Source: Pseudomonadota bacterium (GTDB lineage: Bacteria > Pseudomonadota > Alphaproteobacteria > Rhizobiales > Xanthobacteraceae). From it: a stretch of DNA of 31,637 nucleotides. Shown one piece after another: positions 23,374-31,637 of the stretch. The stretch lies in contig JAFAFP010000184.1 in NCBI GenBank assembly GCA_023423415.1, forward strand, positions 1 through 31,637, read 5' to 3'. Position 1 is the stretch's first letter; each line of letters begins with the position of its first letter. Under the pieces are notes generated by a model, which saw only the letters and a list, made by a program, of their open reading frames with translations, was not told where the DNA came from and made no database searches. A program made the position numbers and the translations under genes.

Positions 23374-24243
23374 ATGTCTCGCCGCCGCTTTCCGGATGAA
23401 CCCTATTCGAAACTCGCAATCTGGTCGCGCCGGCTGGCGCTGTTCTCGGTCGTGGCGGCGCTGATTGCGATCATCATCGTCCGGTCGGGCATCATCGAGG
23501 TGGTGCCCGGCATCGTCACCTTCGTCGCGACTCTGGCCGTCGCAGCCTTTGCCATTCTGCTGGCGCTGATGTCGTTCGTGACCATCTGGCGGCAGGGACT
23601 TCGCGGCACCGGCTATGCGGTTCTGGCGATTGCCATTGGCGGACTGCTGCTCGCCTACCCGTCCTACCTTGGCTACAAGGCCTACAAACTGCCGGCGATC
23701 ACCGACATCACGACCGATATGCTGGACCCGCCGGCATTCGACTCAATCCGGCGGTTGCGTTCGCGCTCCACCAACCCGGTGCAATATGCCGGCCTCTATG
23801 CCGCCGAGCAGCAGCGCGAAGCCTATCCGGACGTTGCCCCGCTCGAACTCACGGTGCCGCCAAAGCTTGCCTACGATCATGCGCTGGCGTTGGTGAACAA
23901 ACGTCGCTGGCTGGTGATCGACTCGCGCGAGCCTCGTCCCAATCAGCGCGAGGGGCGCATCGAGGCTGTGGCGCGAACACCGGTCATGGGTTTTCGCGAC
24001 GACGTGGTGATCCGCATCCGCGGCAATGACGAGGAAGCGCGTGTCGATATGCGCTCATCCTCGCGCTACGGCTTCCACGATATCGGCGACAACGCCGCCC
24101 GCATCACCACGTTTCTGGACAATCTCGAAACCGATATCGACACCGCGCTGGAGCGCGAGGAGCGTCGGCGTCCGGCCCCGAAGAAGGCGCCGCCGCCGAC
24201 AAAGGCCAAAGGCGGTCAGGCTCAGTCACCGGCCAAGCGGTAA
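23374..24243 (+). CDS. DUF1499 membrane protein, 289 aa
   Basis: Three hydrophobic segments (about 14-34, 38-63 and 75-95) form a membrane part. They are followed by a DUF1499 domain (about 125-270) with the hallmark pieces AYDHALALVNKRRWLVIDS, RIEAVARTPVMGFRDDVVIRI and VDMRSSSRYGFHDIGDNAARI. The tail is proline- and lysine-rich (PAPKKAPPPTKAKGGQ). The function of DUF1499 is not known. ATG 23374 has AGGA 6 nt upstream. The gene follows the DUF898-M48 pair with a 95-bp gap and may be read through from it. Its last 22 bp overlap the 3' end of the convergent MBL-fold gene. Confidence 0.9.
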   Translation: MSRRRFPDEPYSKLAIWSRRLALFSVVAALIAIIIVRSGIIEVVPGIVTFVATLAVAAFAILLALMSFVTIWRQGLRGTGYAVLAIAIGGLLLAYPSYLGYKAYKLPAITDITTDMLDPPAFDSIRRLRSRSTNPVQYAGLYAAEQQREAYPDVAPLELTVPPKLAYDHALALVNKRRWLVIDSREPRPNQREGRIEAVARTPVMGFRDDVVIRIRGNDEEARVDMRSSSRYGFHDIGDNAARITTFLDNLETDIDTALEREERRRPAPKKAPPPTKAKGGQAQSPAKR

Positions 24244-25139
24244 GTGCCCGCGATCGACGGCACCCCCTCCGTGAGCACTGTGCCGCGGACGACCAGATCT
24301 TCCAGATGCGCCAGCACCGAAAGCCCGGCCGCCCCGACCAGCCGCGGATCGATGCCGATATAGATCGCTCGCACCAACGTCGGGATGTCGGCAGCACCCT
24401 TGGCCAGCCGATGCAGGATCGAATCCTCCCGTGCCAGCCGGTGGCGGATGTAGCTCTGCACGAACCGCGGCGCGTCGCGGATGATGTTGCCGTGACCGGG
24501 GAAATACACCTCTTCGTTGCGCTTCCCGAGCTTGTAGAGCGATGTCATATAGTCGCTCATCGCACCATCCGGCGGCGCGACGATCGATGTGGACCATCCC
24601 ATCACATGATCGCCTGAGAACAGCGAATTGGTCTCCTTCAGCGCATAGGCCATGTGGTTGGCGCAATGGCCGGGCGTCGTGATCGCCTCAAGCGTCCAGC
24701 CATCGCCTTCGATGACATCGCCGTCGCACAGCTTCTGATCAGGATAGAAATCGGTATCGCCCGCCGCATCGAGCGGATTGATCTCGCCGATATGCAGCGG
24801 TCGTGAGGCCCGGTGCGGACCCTCGCCATAAGTCCTGGCGCCGGTTGCTGCCCGGATCGGGGCTGCGGCCGGTGAATGATCGCGATGCGTGTGCGTCAGG
24901 ATGATGTGGGTGACGGTTTCTCCGCGCACGGCGCCCAGCAGCGCCTCGATATGCTGCAAATCGTCCGGACCGGGATCAATGATCGCCACATTGCCGCGGC
25001 CGACGATGTAGCTGACGGTTCCCCTGAAGGTAAACGGGCTCGCATTGCCGGCGCACACGGCGCGGACCTGCGGCGCAATATCTTTTACGACCCCCGGCTC
25101 GAGGTGGAATGTCTTATCGAAGGGGATGTCGTCGCTCAT
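24222..25139 (-). CDS. MBL-fold metallo-hydrolase, 305 aa
   Basis: A metallo-beta-lactamase-fold hydrolase resembling the LACTB2 and glyoxalase II-like group. The two-metal site is complete: HTHRDH (83-88), the histidine in TTPGHCANH, the aspartate in FSGDHVMGW and the histidine in YFPGHGNII. The last 70 residues look like a small winged-helix domain (SILHRLAKGAADIPTLVRAIY), as in LACTB2-type proteins. It has no signal peptide. The substrate is unknown. ATG 25139 has GGAAAG 4 nt upstream. The 3' end overlaps the DUF1499 gene tail to tail by 22 bp. Confidence 0.92.
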   Translation of the reverse strand: MSDDIPFDKTFHLEPGVVKDIAPQVRAVCAGNASPFTFRGTVSYIVGRGNVAIIDPGPDDLQHIEALLGAVRGETVTHIILTHTHRDHSPAAAPIRAATGARTYGEGPHRASRPLHIGEINPLDAAGDTDFYPDQKLCDGDVIEGDGWTLEAITTPGHCANHMAYALKETNSLFSGDHVMGWSTSIVAPPDGAMSDYMTSLYKLGKRNEEVYFPGHGNIIRDAPRFVQSYIRHRLAREDSILHRLAKGAADIPTLVRAIYIGIDPRLVGAAGLSVLAHLEDLVVRGTVLTEGVPSIAGTYRLAGD

Positions 25140-25268
25140 CGATCTTTCCGGATTCGTTCAGATTTTAATCACAGACGAGACAATCAAGGCAAAAACCGTT
25201 CAAGCATTTGGCGTATGCAACATTCGAAGACCGAGCGCCTTGCCGGTTTTGTTGAATGATTGCAACAG

Positions 25269-26447
25269 ATGAACGAACCGATGCACGATCACGCCTCTCT
25301 CATTCAGGAACTGGAAACCTCGATTGCCGCGGGCACCCCGCACAAGCGGCTGGACGCCCTGACGCGGATTACCGACCTTTTCATTGCCGGTTCCGGCCAT
25401 CACTCGCAAGAACTGATCGAAGTGTTTGACGATGTGCTGTCGGCGCTGATCGCCACCATCGAGGTGAATGCCCGTGCGCAGCTGTCGCGCCGTCTGGCCC
25501 ACTGCACGGATTCGCCCCTGCGGGTGGTGCGTTCTCTCGCTTTCGATGATTCCGTGGCCGTCGCTGCGCCGATGCTGACCAACTCGCCACGGCTGAGCGA
25601 CCAGGATCTGGTCGATAACGTCAACACGAAAAGCCAGGGTCACATGCAGGCCATCACCCAGCGGCAGACGCTGAGTGAACCTGTGACCAACGCACTGATC
25701 GAGCGCGGCAATGACCGGGTCGTGCGCCTCGTCGTGAAAAATGCGGGCGCGCGGATTTCGGATGGCGGTTTTGGCAGGCTCGTCAAGAAGACCACCAACG
25801 ACGAGGGGCTGGCACGCTATGTCGGCACCCGCCGCGACATTCCCCGCGATCATTTCCTGAAGCTTTTGGAAACGGCTTCGGCGAAGGTTCGGGCAAAACT
25901 CATTGCCTCCAATCCCGCCCTCGCGGAAGCCGTCAGCGAGACAGTATCGGGCATCGCCACGGATATCAGTTTGGACGTACGCAATTCCTCGCGCGATCAC
26001 GCCAAGGCGCGCGCGCGCATCAAGCGGTTGCGCCGCACCGGCCAGTTCAGCGAGGCCGACCTGCACGCCTTCGCCAACGGGCAGGATTTCGAACGTGTCG
26101 TCATCGCCTTTTCTGCGCTCGGCGATTTCCCCATCGAACTCGTCGAACGCGCATTGGTCGACAAGTCGCCCGATCTCATCTTGATCCTCGGCAAGGCCGC
26201 GCAGTGCTGCCGCGCAACGGTTCGGTCGATGTTGCTGATGCGCTCGGCCGGCCGCTGCATGTCGCCGATGGACCTCGAGGACGTGCTGTCTCAGTTCGAG
26301 CGGCTCAAGGCGAAGACCGCCCGCAGCGCGCTGGAATTCTACCGCTTGCGTCTCGGTGTTGACGAAAAGTCGAACGTGCCATCAAAGCTTGCGCTGGCCT
26401 GGTATGCGGAAGCGATCCCGACCCACGCCGAACAAGCCGCGCGCTAA
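25269..26447 (+). CDS. DUF2336 domain protein, 392 aa
   Basis: A soluble, mainly helical protein without signal or membrane segment. It shows the alphaproteobacterial DUF2336 pattern: repeated short helical pairs in which NARAQLSRRLAHCTDSPLRVVRSLAFDDSVAVAAPML is typical, and later ASAKVRAKLIASNPALAEAV. This layout resembles HEAT-like repeats, which often bind protein partners. No enzyme motif is visible. Some relatives occur near signalling genes, but nothing here confirms such a role. ATG 25269 is the likely start, with a weak ribosome site; a TTG three codons earlier is also in frame. The gene converges on the dehydratase gene with a 12-bp gap. Confidence 0.85.
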   Translation: MNEPMHDHASLIQELETSIAAGTPHKRLDALTRITDLFIAGSGHHSQELIEVFDDVLSALIATIEVNARAQLSRRLAHCTDSPLRVVRSLAFDDSVAVAAPMLTNSPRLSDQDLVDNVNTKSQGHMQAITQRQTLSEPVTNALIERGNDRVVRLVVKNAGARISDGGFGRLVKKTTNDEGLARYVGTRRDIPRDHFLKLLETASAKVRAKLIASNPALAEAVSETVSGIATDISLDVRNSSRDHAKARARIKRLRRTGQFSEADLHAFANGQDFERVVIAFSALGDFPIELVERALVDKSPDLILILGKAAQCCRATVRSMLLMRSAGRCMSPMDLEDVLSQFERLKAKTARSALEFYRLRLGVDEKSNVPSKLALAWYAEAIPTHAEQAAR

Positions 26448-26459
26448 TCAGTCCGCACG

Positions 26460-28187
26460 TCAGTGGATTTCCGGTTCCGGCGTTGCAGCGCCGGCCTGCA
26501 GGAAATCGAAGTCGCAGCCTTCGTCCGCCTGCCCGATATGCTGCGCGAACATCGCGCCATAGCCGCGCTGATAGTGCGGCTGCGGCGGCGTCCAGGCCGC
26601 CTTGCGGCGTGACAGTTCGTCATCACTGACATGCAGGTGGATGCGCCGTCCGGCGACATCCACCTCGATTTCATCGCCGGTCTGCACGAAAGCCAGCGGC
26701 CCGCCGACGAAACTTTCCGGCGCCACATGCAGGATGCAGGCGCCGTAGCTTGTGCCGCTCATGCGCGCGTCAGAAATGCGCAGCATGTCGCGCACGCCCG
26801 TCTTCACCAGTTTCTTCGGAATCGGCAGCATGCCCCATTCCGGCATGCCAGGGCCGCCCTGCGGGCCCGCATTCTTCAGCACCAGAATATGATCGGGCGT
26901 GACATCGAGATCGTCGCGCTCGATCTCGCGCGCCATGTGATTGTAATTCTCGAACGCAATCACCTTGCCGCGATGCTGGCACAGACGCTGTTCCGCAGCG
27001 GACGGTTTCATCACGCAGCCGCTCGGCGCGAGATTGCCTTTCAGCACCACGGTCGCGCCCCCGGCATAGATCGGATCTGCCAGTGAATGGATCACATCCG
27101 GCAGATGCACCTTCCCACCGGCGATGTTCTCGCCGATGGATTTGCCTGTGACCGTCATGCACGACAGATCGAGCAGATCGCGCAACTCCGTCATCAAGGC
27201 GCGGATGCCGCCGGCGTAATAGAAATCCTCCATCAGGTATTTACCGGACGGCGTGATGTTCGCGATCACCGGCACCTGACGGGAAATCTGGTCGAAGCGA
27301 TCCATGTCGAGCGGAATGCCGGCGCGACGCGCCATCGCTACCACATGCACGATCGCGTTGGTCGAGCCACCAAGCGCCATATGCACGCGGATCGCATTGT
27401 CGAACGCGGCTGTGCTGAGGATCTTGTTCGGCGTCAGATCCTCCCACACCATGTCGACGATCCGCCGTCCGGCATTCGAGCACATGCGCGGATGGCTGGA
27501 GTCTGCCGCCGGGATCGATGACGCACCGGGCAGCGAAAGCCCCATCGCCTCGGCAATCGCCATCATTGTCGCCGCCGTGCCCATCACCATGCAGGTGCCG
27601 AACGAACGGGCGATGCCGCCTTCCATCTCGTTCCAGTCGGCGTCGGAGATGTTGCCGGCGCGCTTCTCGTCCCAATATTTCCAGACATCCGAGCCGGAGC
27701 CGAGTGTGCGTCCGGCCCAATTGCCGCGCAGCATCGGGCCGGCGGGCACATAGATGGCCGGGATGCCCATCGAGATTGCGCCCATGATCAGCGCAGGCGT
27801 GGTCTTGTCGCAACCGCCCAGCAGCACCGCGCCGTCGATCGGGTGCGAACGCAGCAGTTCCTCCGTCTCCATCGCCAGGAAATTGCGATAGAGCATCGTT
27901 GTCGGCTTGATGAACGGTTCGGACAGCGACATCGCCGGCAACTCGACGGGAAAGCCGCCGGCCTGCCATACGCCGCGCTTCACATCCTCTGCGCGCGAAC
28001 GCAGATGGGCGTGGCAAGAATTGAGATCGCTCCACGTATTGATGATGCCGATGACCGGCTTGCCGTCCCACTCCGGCTTGTCATAGCCGAACTGGCGCAG
28101 ACGCGACCTGTGCCCGAACGAGCGCAGGTCGTTGACGCCGAGCCATCGGTGGCTGCGAAGCTGTTCGGGCCGTTTTCGCTCAGTCAT
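26460..28187 (-). CDS. IlvD/Edd family sugar-acid dehydratase, L-arabinonate dehydratase type
   Basis: A 575-aa iron-sulphur dehydratase. It is closer to the sugar-acid branch (L-arabinonate, D-fuconate, D-galactonate) than to dihydroxy-acid dehydratase, judged by the opening GYDKPEWDGKPVIGIINTWSD and its length. The three [2Fe-2S] cysteines fall at 58, 126 and 199 from this start (SDLNSC, GGCDKTTP, SFGTC). A lysine follows in GGCDKTT, and the catalytic serine region RMSGTSYGACILHVAPES is intact. It would remove water to give a 2-keto-3-deoxy sugar acid. ATG 28187 is preferred because an upstream GTG lies within its own ribosome-site sequence. It follows the TctC gene by 30 bp, so one operon probably binds and breaks down an acid. 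The true substrate is an inference. Confidence 0.9.
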   Translation of the reverse strand: MTERKRPEQLRSHRWLGVNDLRSFGHRSRLRQFGYDKPEWDGKPVIGIINTWSDLNSCHAHLRSRAEDVKRGVWQAGGFPVELPAMSLSEPFIKPTTMLYRNFLAMETEELLRSHPIDGAVLLGGCDKTTPALIMGAISMGIPAIYVPAGPMLRGNWAGRTLGSGSDVWKYWDEKRAGNISDADWNEMEGGIARSFGTCMVMGTAATMMAIAEAMGLSLPGASSIPAADSSHPRMCSNAGRRIVDMVWEDLTPNKILSTAAFDNAIRVHMALGGSTNAIVHVVAMARRAGIPLDMDRFDQISRQVPVIANITPSGKYLMEDFYYAGGIRALMTELRDLLDLSCMTVTGKSIGENIAGGKVHLPDVIHSLADPIYAGGATVVLKGNLAPSGCVMKPSAAEQRLCQHRGKVIAFENYNHMAREIERDDLDVTPDHILVLKNAGPQGGPGMPEWGMLPIPKKLVKTGVRDMLRISDARMSGTSYGACILHVAPESFVGGPLAFVQTGDEIEVDVAGRRIHLHVSDDELSRRKAAWTPPQPHYQRGYGAMFAQHIGQADEGCDFDFLQAGAATPEPEIH

Positions 28188-28217
28188 ACTCACCCGAACA
28201 GCAAATCATGGCAGGCC

Positions 28218-29198
28218 TCATTCAACGGACAGGTTTGCTTCCCGGACCACCTTTTCCCATTTGCTGGTCTCGGACGCCACGATTTTTCCGAAATCCTCGG
28301 GCGTGCCGGGGATTGGAATGCCGCCGAGCGCCTTGAGCTTCGACAGCACGTCGGGGTCCTTGAGCGCGAGATTCACCTCTTTGTTGATGACGTCGATAAC
28401 GGTGCGCGGCGTGCCTTTCGGCACGCTCAAGCCGAAGAATGCGCTGGCTTCGTAACCCGGCACCGTCTCCGCGACGGTCGGCACGTCAGGCAATTCCGGC
28501 GAGCGCTGTGCCGTCGTGACGCCGAGCGGACGCAGCGTGCCAGCCTTGATGTGCTGCATCGACGGCGGGAGATTGTCGAACATCACATGCACCTGACCGG
28601 CCAGCAGATCGGTCAATGCCGGCGCCGACCCGCGATAGGGCACATGCGTCATCTGAATGCCGGTCATCGACATGAACAGCATGCCGGACAGATGGATCGA
28701 CGTGCCATTACCGGACGAAGCCATGTTGACCTTGCCGGGATTGGCTTTGACGTAGGTAATGAATTCCGCGACCGTCTTGGCCGGAACCGAAGGGTGCACC
28801 TCCATGATGTTCGGCACGCGGACGAAACCCACCACCGGGTCCGTATCGCGTATGAAATTGAAGTTCAGCTTCTTGTAGAGCGATGCGTTGACCGTGTTGG
28901 CCGGATTGGTGAGGACAAACGTATAACCGTCGGCCGGTGCCTTGAGCGCCGCTTCGGTGCCGATATTGTTGCCGCCGCCCGGACGGTTCTCGATGATGAA
29001 TTGTTGCCCGAGCCGCTTCGACAACCAGTCGCCGAACAGCCGCGCCACAATGTCGGTCGCCCCGCCTGGAGGATACGGAACGATGATGCGCGGATTGCGG
29101 CTGGGATAATCGGAAGCGTGGGATTGTACCGAGGAAAAAATCAGAAGACCAATTGCCGCACAAGCAAAGCGGCGGCAGACGCGAAGCTGCGAAGACAT
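28218..29198 (-). CDS. Tripartite tricarboxylate transporter (Bug/TctC) substrate-binding protein
   Basis: A 326-aa periplasmic binding protein. The signal peptide spans about residues 1-28 (cut near SHA-SDYP). The Bug fold shows IIVPYPPGGATDIVARLF (with the PGG turn that contacts a carboxylate), IENRPGGGNNIGTE, ADGYTFVLTN, and VPYRGSAPALTDLLAGQV. These proteins bind carboxylates or similar anions, and pass them to the TctAB membrane pair, which is not in this window. ATG 29198 has GGAAGGG 8 nt upstream. The dehydratase gene follows 30 bp downstream, which suggests a sugar acid or related carboxylate as ligand (inference). Confidence 0.93.
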   Translation of the reverse strand: MSSQLRVCRRFACAAIGLLIFSSVQSHASDYPSRNPRIIVPYPPGGATDIVARLFGDWLSKRLGQQFIIENRPGGGNNIGTEAALKAPADGYTFVLTNPANTVNASLYKKLNFNFIRDTDPVVGFVRVPNIMEVHPSVPAKTVAEFITYVKANPGKVNMASSGNGTSIHLSGMLFMSMTGIQMTHVPYRGSAPALTDLLAGQVHVMFDNLPPSMQHIKAGTLRPLGVTTAQRSPELPDVPTVAETVPGYEASAFFGLSVPKGTPRTVIDVINKEVNLALKDPDVLSKLKALGGIPIPGTPEDFGKIVASETSKWEKVVREANLSVE

Positions 29199-29420
29199 TC
29201 CGTGAGCCCTTCCCTAGATGCCAGCGAAGACGTTTCAGCGGCGTGTAATTTCTTGCAGTTCAGAGTTTTGCAGATCTGACCCTTGATTGTACTAAACGTT
29301 ATGCTGCGACCTCGCGTTGCACAAGATGGTTGAGGACGGGCACGTCCGACTGTCGGCCGAGTTGCAATGCAGCACTGAACCGTGCTTCCTGCCCGCTCCA
29401 TTTCTCTGGTGACATGTCCC

Positions 29421-30284
29421 GTGCCCGATATCGACAACATCAATCACGTCGGCATGGCGGTACGCCATCTCGATGATACCGTTCGCCGCTTCGAAGCGAT
29501 GGGCTTCCAGCTCACGCCCTATTCGCCCCACTCCGCGGCCTGGAAGCCGGGTGAGACGGTCAAGCCGCTCGGCTCGGGCAATCGCTGCGTGATGTTCGCC
29601 AACGACTATCTGGAGATTTTGGCGAGCGAGGATCCGATGCAGCCGGCGCCGCGCATCACCAATTTTCTCAAGCGCCATCAGGGCGCTCATATCATCTGCT
29701 TCAATACTGAGGACCCACAGGCGGTCGATCAGCGACTGCGCGAGGCCGGCATTGGAACGTCGGGCGTGATCCCGCTGCAACGCGAGATCGACACACCGGA
29801 CGGCGTTCACACCGCGAAATTCGAGCGGGTGCAGTTTGCGCCGGAGCATTCGCCGGAGGGCTACATTCAGGCCGCGCGGCATCTGACGCCGCAATACATC
29901 TATCAGCCGCGCTACATCGTGCACCCCAACGGCTGCACGCAATTGTCGGCCACGTTCGTCGTCACTGACACGCTCGATCAGTTTGTCGAGATGTACAGCC
30001 GTTATACCGGCCTGCCCGCGATCCGGCAGGATCACGCGTGCCAATTCCGCTTTGCGCTCGGGACCCAACTGATCATCGTCGATGCGAAATACGCGCCGCA
30101 ATGGCTGCCGGGCACGCTGTTTCCGCCGCTGCCGGCGATTGCAGGCGTAGCCTTCCGCTGTCCGAACCTTGCCGATCAACGAAAGCGGCTGACCGACAAC
30201 GGCTTTGCGTGGAGCGAAGCGCAAGGCCGTCTTGTCGTTCCCGCTGAACAAGCCAGCGGCATTGCCGTTCTGTTTGAGGAATAA
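29421..30284 (+). CDS. VOC family (glyoxalase-like) protein, 287 aa
   Basis: A cytoplasmic protein with two glyoxalase/bleomycin-resistance-type halves. The first opens with INHVGMAVRHLDDTVRRFEAMGF, in which the metal-ligand histidine is present, and the second runs from about TQLSATFVVTDTLDQFVEMYSRYTGL. EILAS and GIAVLFEE are candidate places for later glutamate ligands. The reaction could be a dioxygenase, lyase or isomerase, and no substrate can be given. The start is one of three in-frame GTG codons (29382, 29409, 29421); I chose 29421 because family sequence begins there. The TctC gene starts 3 nt after the stop, so the two are in one operon. It is divergent from the minus-strand TctC gene across about 220 bp that I could not resolve into promoters. 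Confidence 0.85.
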   Translation: MPDIDNINHVGMAVRHLDDTVRRFEAMGFQLTPYSPHSAAWKPGETVKPLGSGNRCVMFANDYLEILASEDPMQPAPRITNFLKRHQGAHIICFNTEDPQAVDQRLREAGIGTSGVIPLQREIDTPDGVHTAKFERVQFAPEHSPEGYIQAARHLTPQYIYQPRYIVHPNGCTQLSATFVVTDTLDQFVEMYSRYTGLPAIRQDHACQFRFALGTQLIIVDAKYAPQWLPGTLFPPLPAIAGVAFRCPNLADQRKRLTDNGFAWSEAQGRLVVPAEQASGIAVLFEE

Positions 30285-30287
30285 GTG

Positions 30288-31268
30288 ATGAAAACTCTGA
30301 AACGTTACGCGCTCGCACTCGCACTCGCCGCATCAGCATTCATGCCTTATGCGGCGACGGCACAAGGCTTCCCGGACCGTCTCGTCCGCATCGTCGTGCC
30401 CTACCCGGCCGGCGGCGGCGTGGATGGCCTCGCTCGCGCCTTGGGAGAGGGCCTGTCGCAAATCTGGAAGCAGCCGGTCATCATCGAGAACAAGCCCGGC
30501 GCCAGCACCATGATCGGTGGTGAAACCGTCGCTCGTGCGCCGGCGGATGGTTACACCCTGCTGCTGACCAGCGACTCCTCGATCACCAGTAACCCGTTCC
30601 TGTTCCCGAAAGCGAATTTCGATCCCGTCAAGGATCTCGCGCCGGTCACCCAACTGATCGAACTCAATCAGATCGTGGTCGTGCATCCGTCCGTTTCCGC
30701 CAACACGCTGGCGGAGCTGGTCGCGCTCTCGAAAGAGAAGAAAGGTGCGCTGAACTACGGCTCCTATGGCAATGGCAGCCAGCCGCACCTGTTGTTCGAA
30801 ATGCTGCGCGCGCAAGCGGGCGCCGATATCATGCAGATCCCCTATCGCGGCATTGCGCCGGCGATCACCGCCACCATCGCCAACGACGTGCAGATGACGC
30901 TCGGCGGCTGGTCGGTCACGGCGGGCCACATCCAGAGCGGCAAGCTGAAGCCGATCGCCATCAGCCGCAAGGAGCGGCTGAAGGAACTTCCGAACATTCC
31001 AACGCTCAAGGAAGCCGGCTTTGCCGAGGTCGATCCACAGTCGTGGTTTGGATTATTCGCGCCGGCCGGGACTTCGAAGGCGATCATCGACAAGATTCAG
31101 AAGGACGTTGCGACGGTCTTCTCCAATAAAGAGTTCCTCGACCGTTATATTCACGCGCTGGCGTTCGGCCCGGTGGTGTCCAAGCCGGAAGACTTCGCCA
31201 AGTTCATTGCGGAAGACCTCGCCTACAAAGGCCGCCTGATATCGGTAACGGGAATTAAAGCTGAATAG
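30288..31268 (+). CDS. Tripartite tricarboxylate transporter (Bug/TctC) substrate-binding protein
   Basis: A 326-aa periplasmic protein with a signal peptide of about 26 residues (cut near ATA-QGFP). Bug motifs are present: IVVPYPAGGGVDGLARALGE, IENKPGASTMIGGE, ADGYTLLLTSDSS, IPYRGIAPAITATIANDVQ. It differs clearly from the minus-strand TctC protein, so it probably has another ligand. ATG 30288 has GAGGA 7 nt upstream, formed by the last codons of the VOC gene, indicating close coupling. A short palindrome TTAGGCCTAA (31273-31282) follows the stop. Confidence 0.93.
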   Translation: MKTLKRYALALALAASAFMPYAATAQGFPDRLVRIVVPYPAGGGVDGLARALGEGLSQIWKQPVIIENKPGASTMIGGETVARAPADGYTLLLTSDSSITSNPFLFPKANFDPVKDLAPVTQLIELNQIVVVHPSVSANTLAELVALSKEKKGALNYGSYGNGSQPHLLFEMLRAQAGADIMQIPYRGIAPAITATIANDVQMTLGGWSVTAGHIQSGKLKPIAISRKERLKELPNIPTLKEAGFAEVDPQSWFGLFAPAGTSKAIIDKIQKDVATVFSNKEFLDRYIHALAFGPVVSKPEDFAKFIAEDLAYKGRLISVTGIKAE

Positions 31269-31356
31269 GACGTTAGGCCTAACCGGGCGAAGGTACCGCA
31301 TTGACACCCCTCCAAACGGGGGCGATAGCGGGGTGGATAGAAAGAGAGGGAAGCCC

Positions 31357-31637
31357 ATGCGTCGTTTATTCTTGGCCCTTGGCCTGCTCACCTGTTCGCT
31401 GATTTCGGCTCAGGCTCAGACCTGGCCGCAGCGCCCCGTCACCCTCATCCTGCCGCTCGGCGCCGGTAGCGGCGTCGATATCACCTCGCGCCTGATCGCC
31501 GACAAGCTGTCGACGAAATGGGGCAAGCCGGTCGTGATCGAAAACCGTCCGGGCGGGGACGCGATCGTTGCGATCAATGCGTTCGTGACAGCGGCCGACG
31601 ATCACACCCTGTTCATGGCGCCGACCTCGACCTTCAC
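31357..31637 (+). CDS. Third TctC/Bug substrate-binding protein (partial, runs off the window)
   Basis: The first 93 residues are visible. The signal peptide MRRLFLALGLLTCSLISAQA ends near AQA-QTWP. The Bug domain begins with VTLILPLGAGSGVDITSRLIADKL and IENRPGGD. ATG 31357 has GAGAGGGAAG just upstream. It starts 88 bp after the previous TctC gene, and the gap carries CACCCC and GGGGTG arms (31305-31310, 31330-31335) that could fold in the leader. The 3' end is outside the window. Confidence 0.9.
   Translation, partial: MRRLFLALGLLTCSLISAQAQTWPQRPVTLILPLGAGSGVDITSRLIADKLSTKWGKPVVIENRPGGDAIVAINAFVTAADDHTLFMAPTSTF

Noticed and set aside
27843..29279. A 478-aa plus-strand ORF across the dehydratase and TctC genes
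   Set aside because: It runs antisense to two well-recognised genes and has an Arg/His-rich composition typical of shadow frames in GC-rich DNA.
1..31637. tRNA, rRNA, CRISPR arrays, insertion sequences, prophage or anti-phage genes
   Set aside because: No cloverleaf, spaced direct repeats, transposase or integrase motif, or known defence domain was found by reading both strands.

Overview
The window is a high-GC (about 60% or a little more by eye) stretch of chromosome-like DNA that reads as an alphaproteobacterium of the Rhizobiales/Hyphomicrobiales, probably near Bradyrhizobium and its relatives. This placement is an inference. It rests on the RibB-type fusion with a degenerate GTP cyclohydrolase domain, the alphaproteobacterial families DUF1194, DUF2336, DUF1499 and RT0821/Lpp0805, several Bug/TctC binding proteins, and a short palindromic repeat of the kind scattered through these genomes. 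No rRNA, tRNA, CRISPR array, insertion sequence, integrase or phage gene is visible.

Layout. At 1-5.5 kb there is the tail of an unknown gene, a methyltransferase-like protein, an SbmA/YddA-type ABC exporter, a MATE pump and an RlmD/TrmA-type RNA methyltransferase. At 5.5-9 kb a minus-strand run aroC-ribB-DUF1194 (vWA) combines chorismate and riboflavin synthesis with an exported von Willebrand A protein; the Shine-Dalgarno of the vWA gene lies inside a perfect hairpin. At 9.1-9.5 kb is the oddest gene: a small exported protein made almost wholly of five lysine-rich repeats. At 9.6-12 kb fabI faces away from an ECF sigma/anti-sigma pair. At 12-16.4 kb there are a CbpA-like DnaJ protein, a surface lipoprotein, pdxH, an SDR, a CorA transporter and a tiny conserved-looking ORF.

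At 16.8-19.5 kb is a cell-envelope group: L,D-transpeptidase lipoprotein, Tat-type metallophosphoesterase and extensin-like protein. At 19.6-25.1 kb there are a monomeric sarcosine/N-methyltryptophan oxidase, a translationally coupled DUF898-M48 protease pair, a DUF1499 membrane protein and an MBL-fold hydrolase. At 25.3-31.6 kb are a DUF2336 protein and a catabolic region: an L-arabinonate-type dehydratase behind a TctC binding protein on the minus strand, and a VOC protein followed by two more TctC proteins on the plus strand. None of the three TctC genes has TctA/TctB membrane genes in view.

Most genes are ordinary housekeeping or envelope functions. The items that best repay a second look are the lysine-repeat exported protein (9096-9539), the hairpin over the DUF1194 ribosome-binding site (6461-6480), and the ABC exporter whose H-loop histidine is replaced by aspartate. 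The lysine-repeat protein is the closest thing to an undescribed system here, but nothing in its sequence fixes a function.
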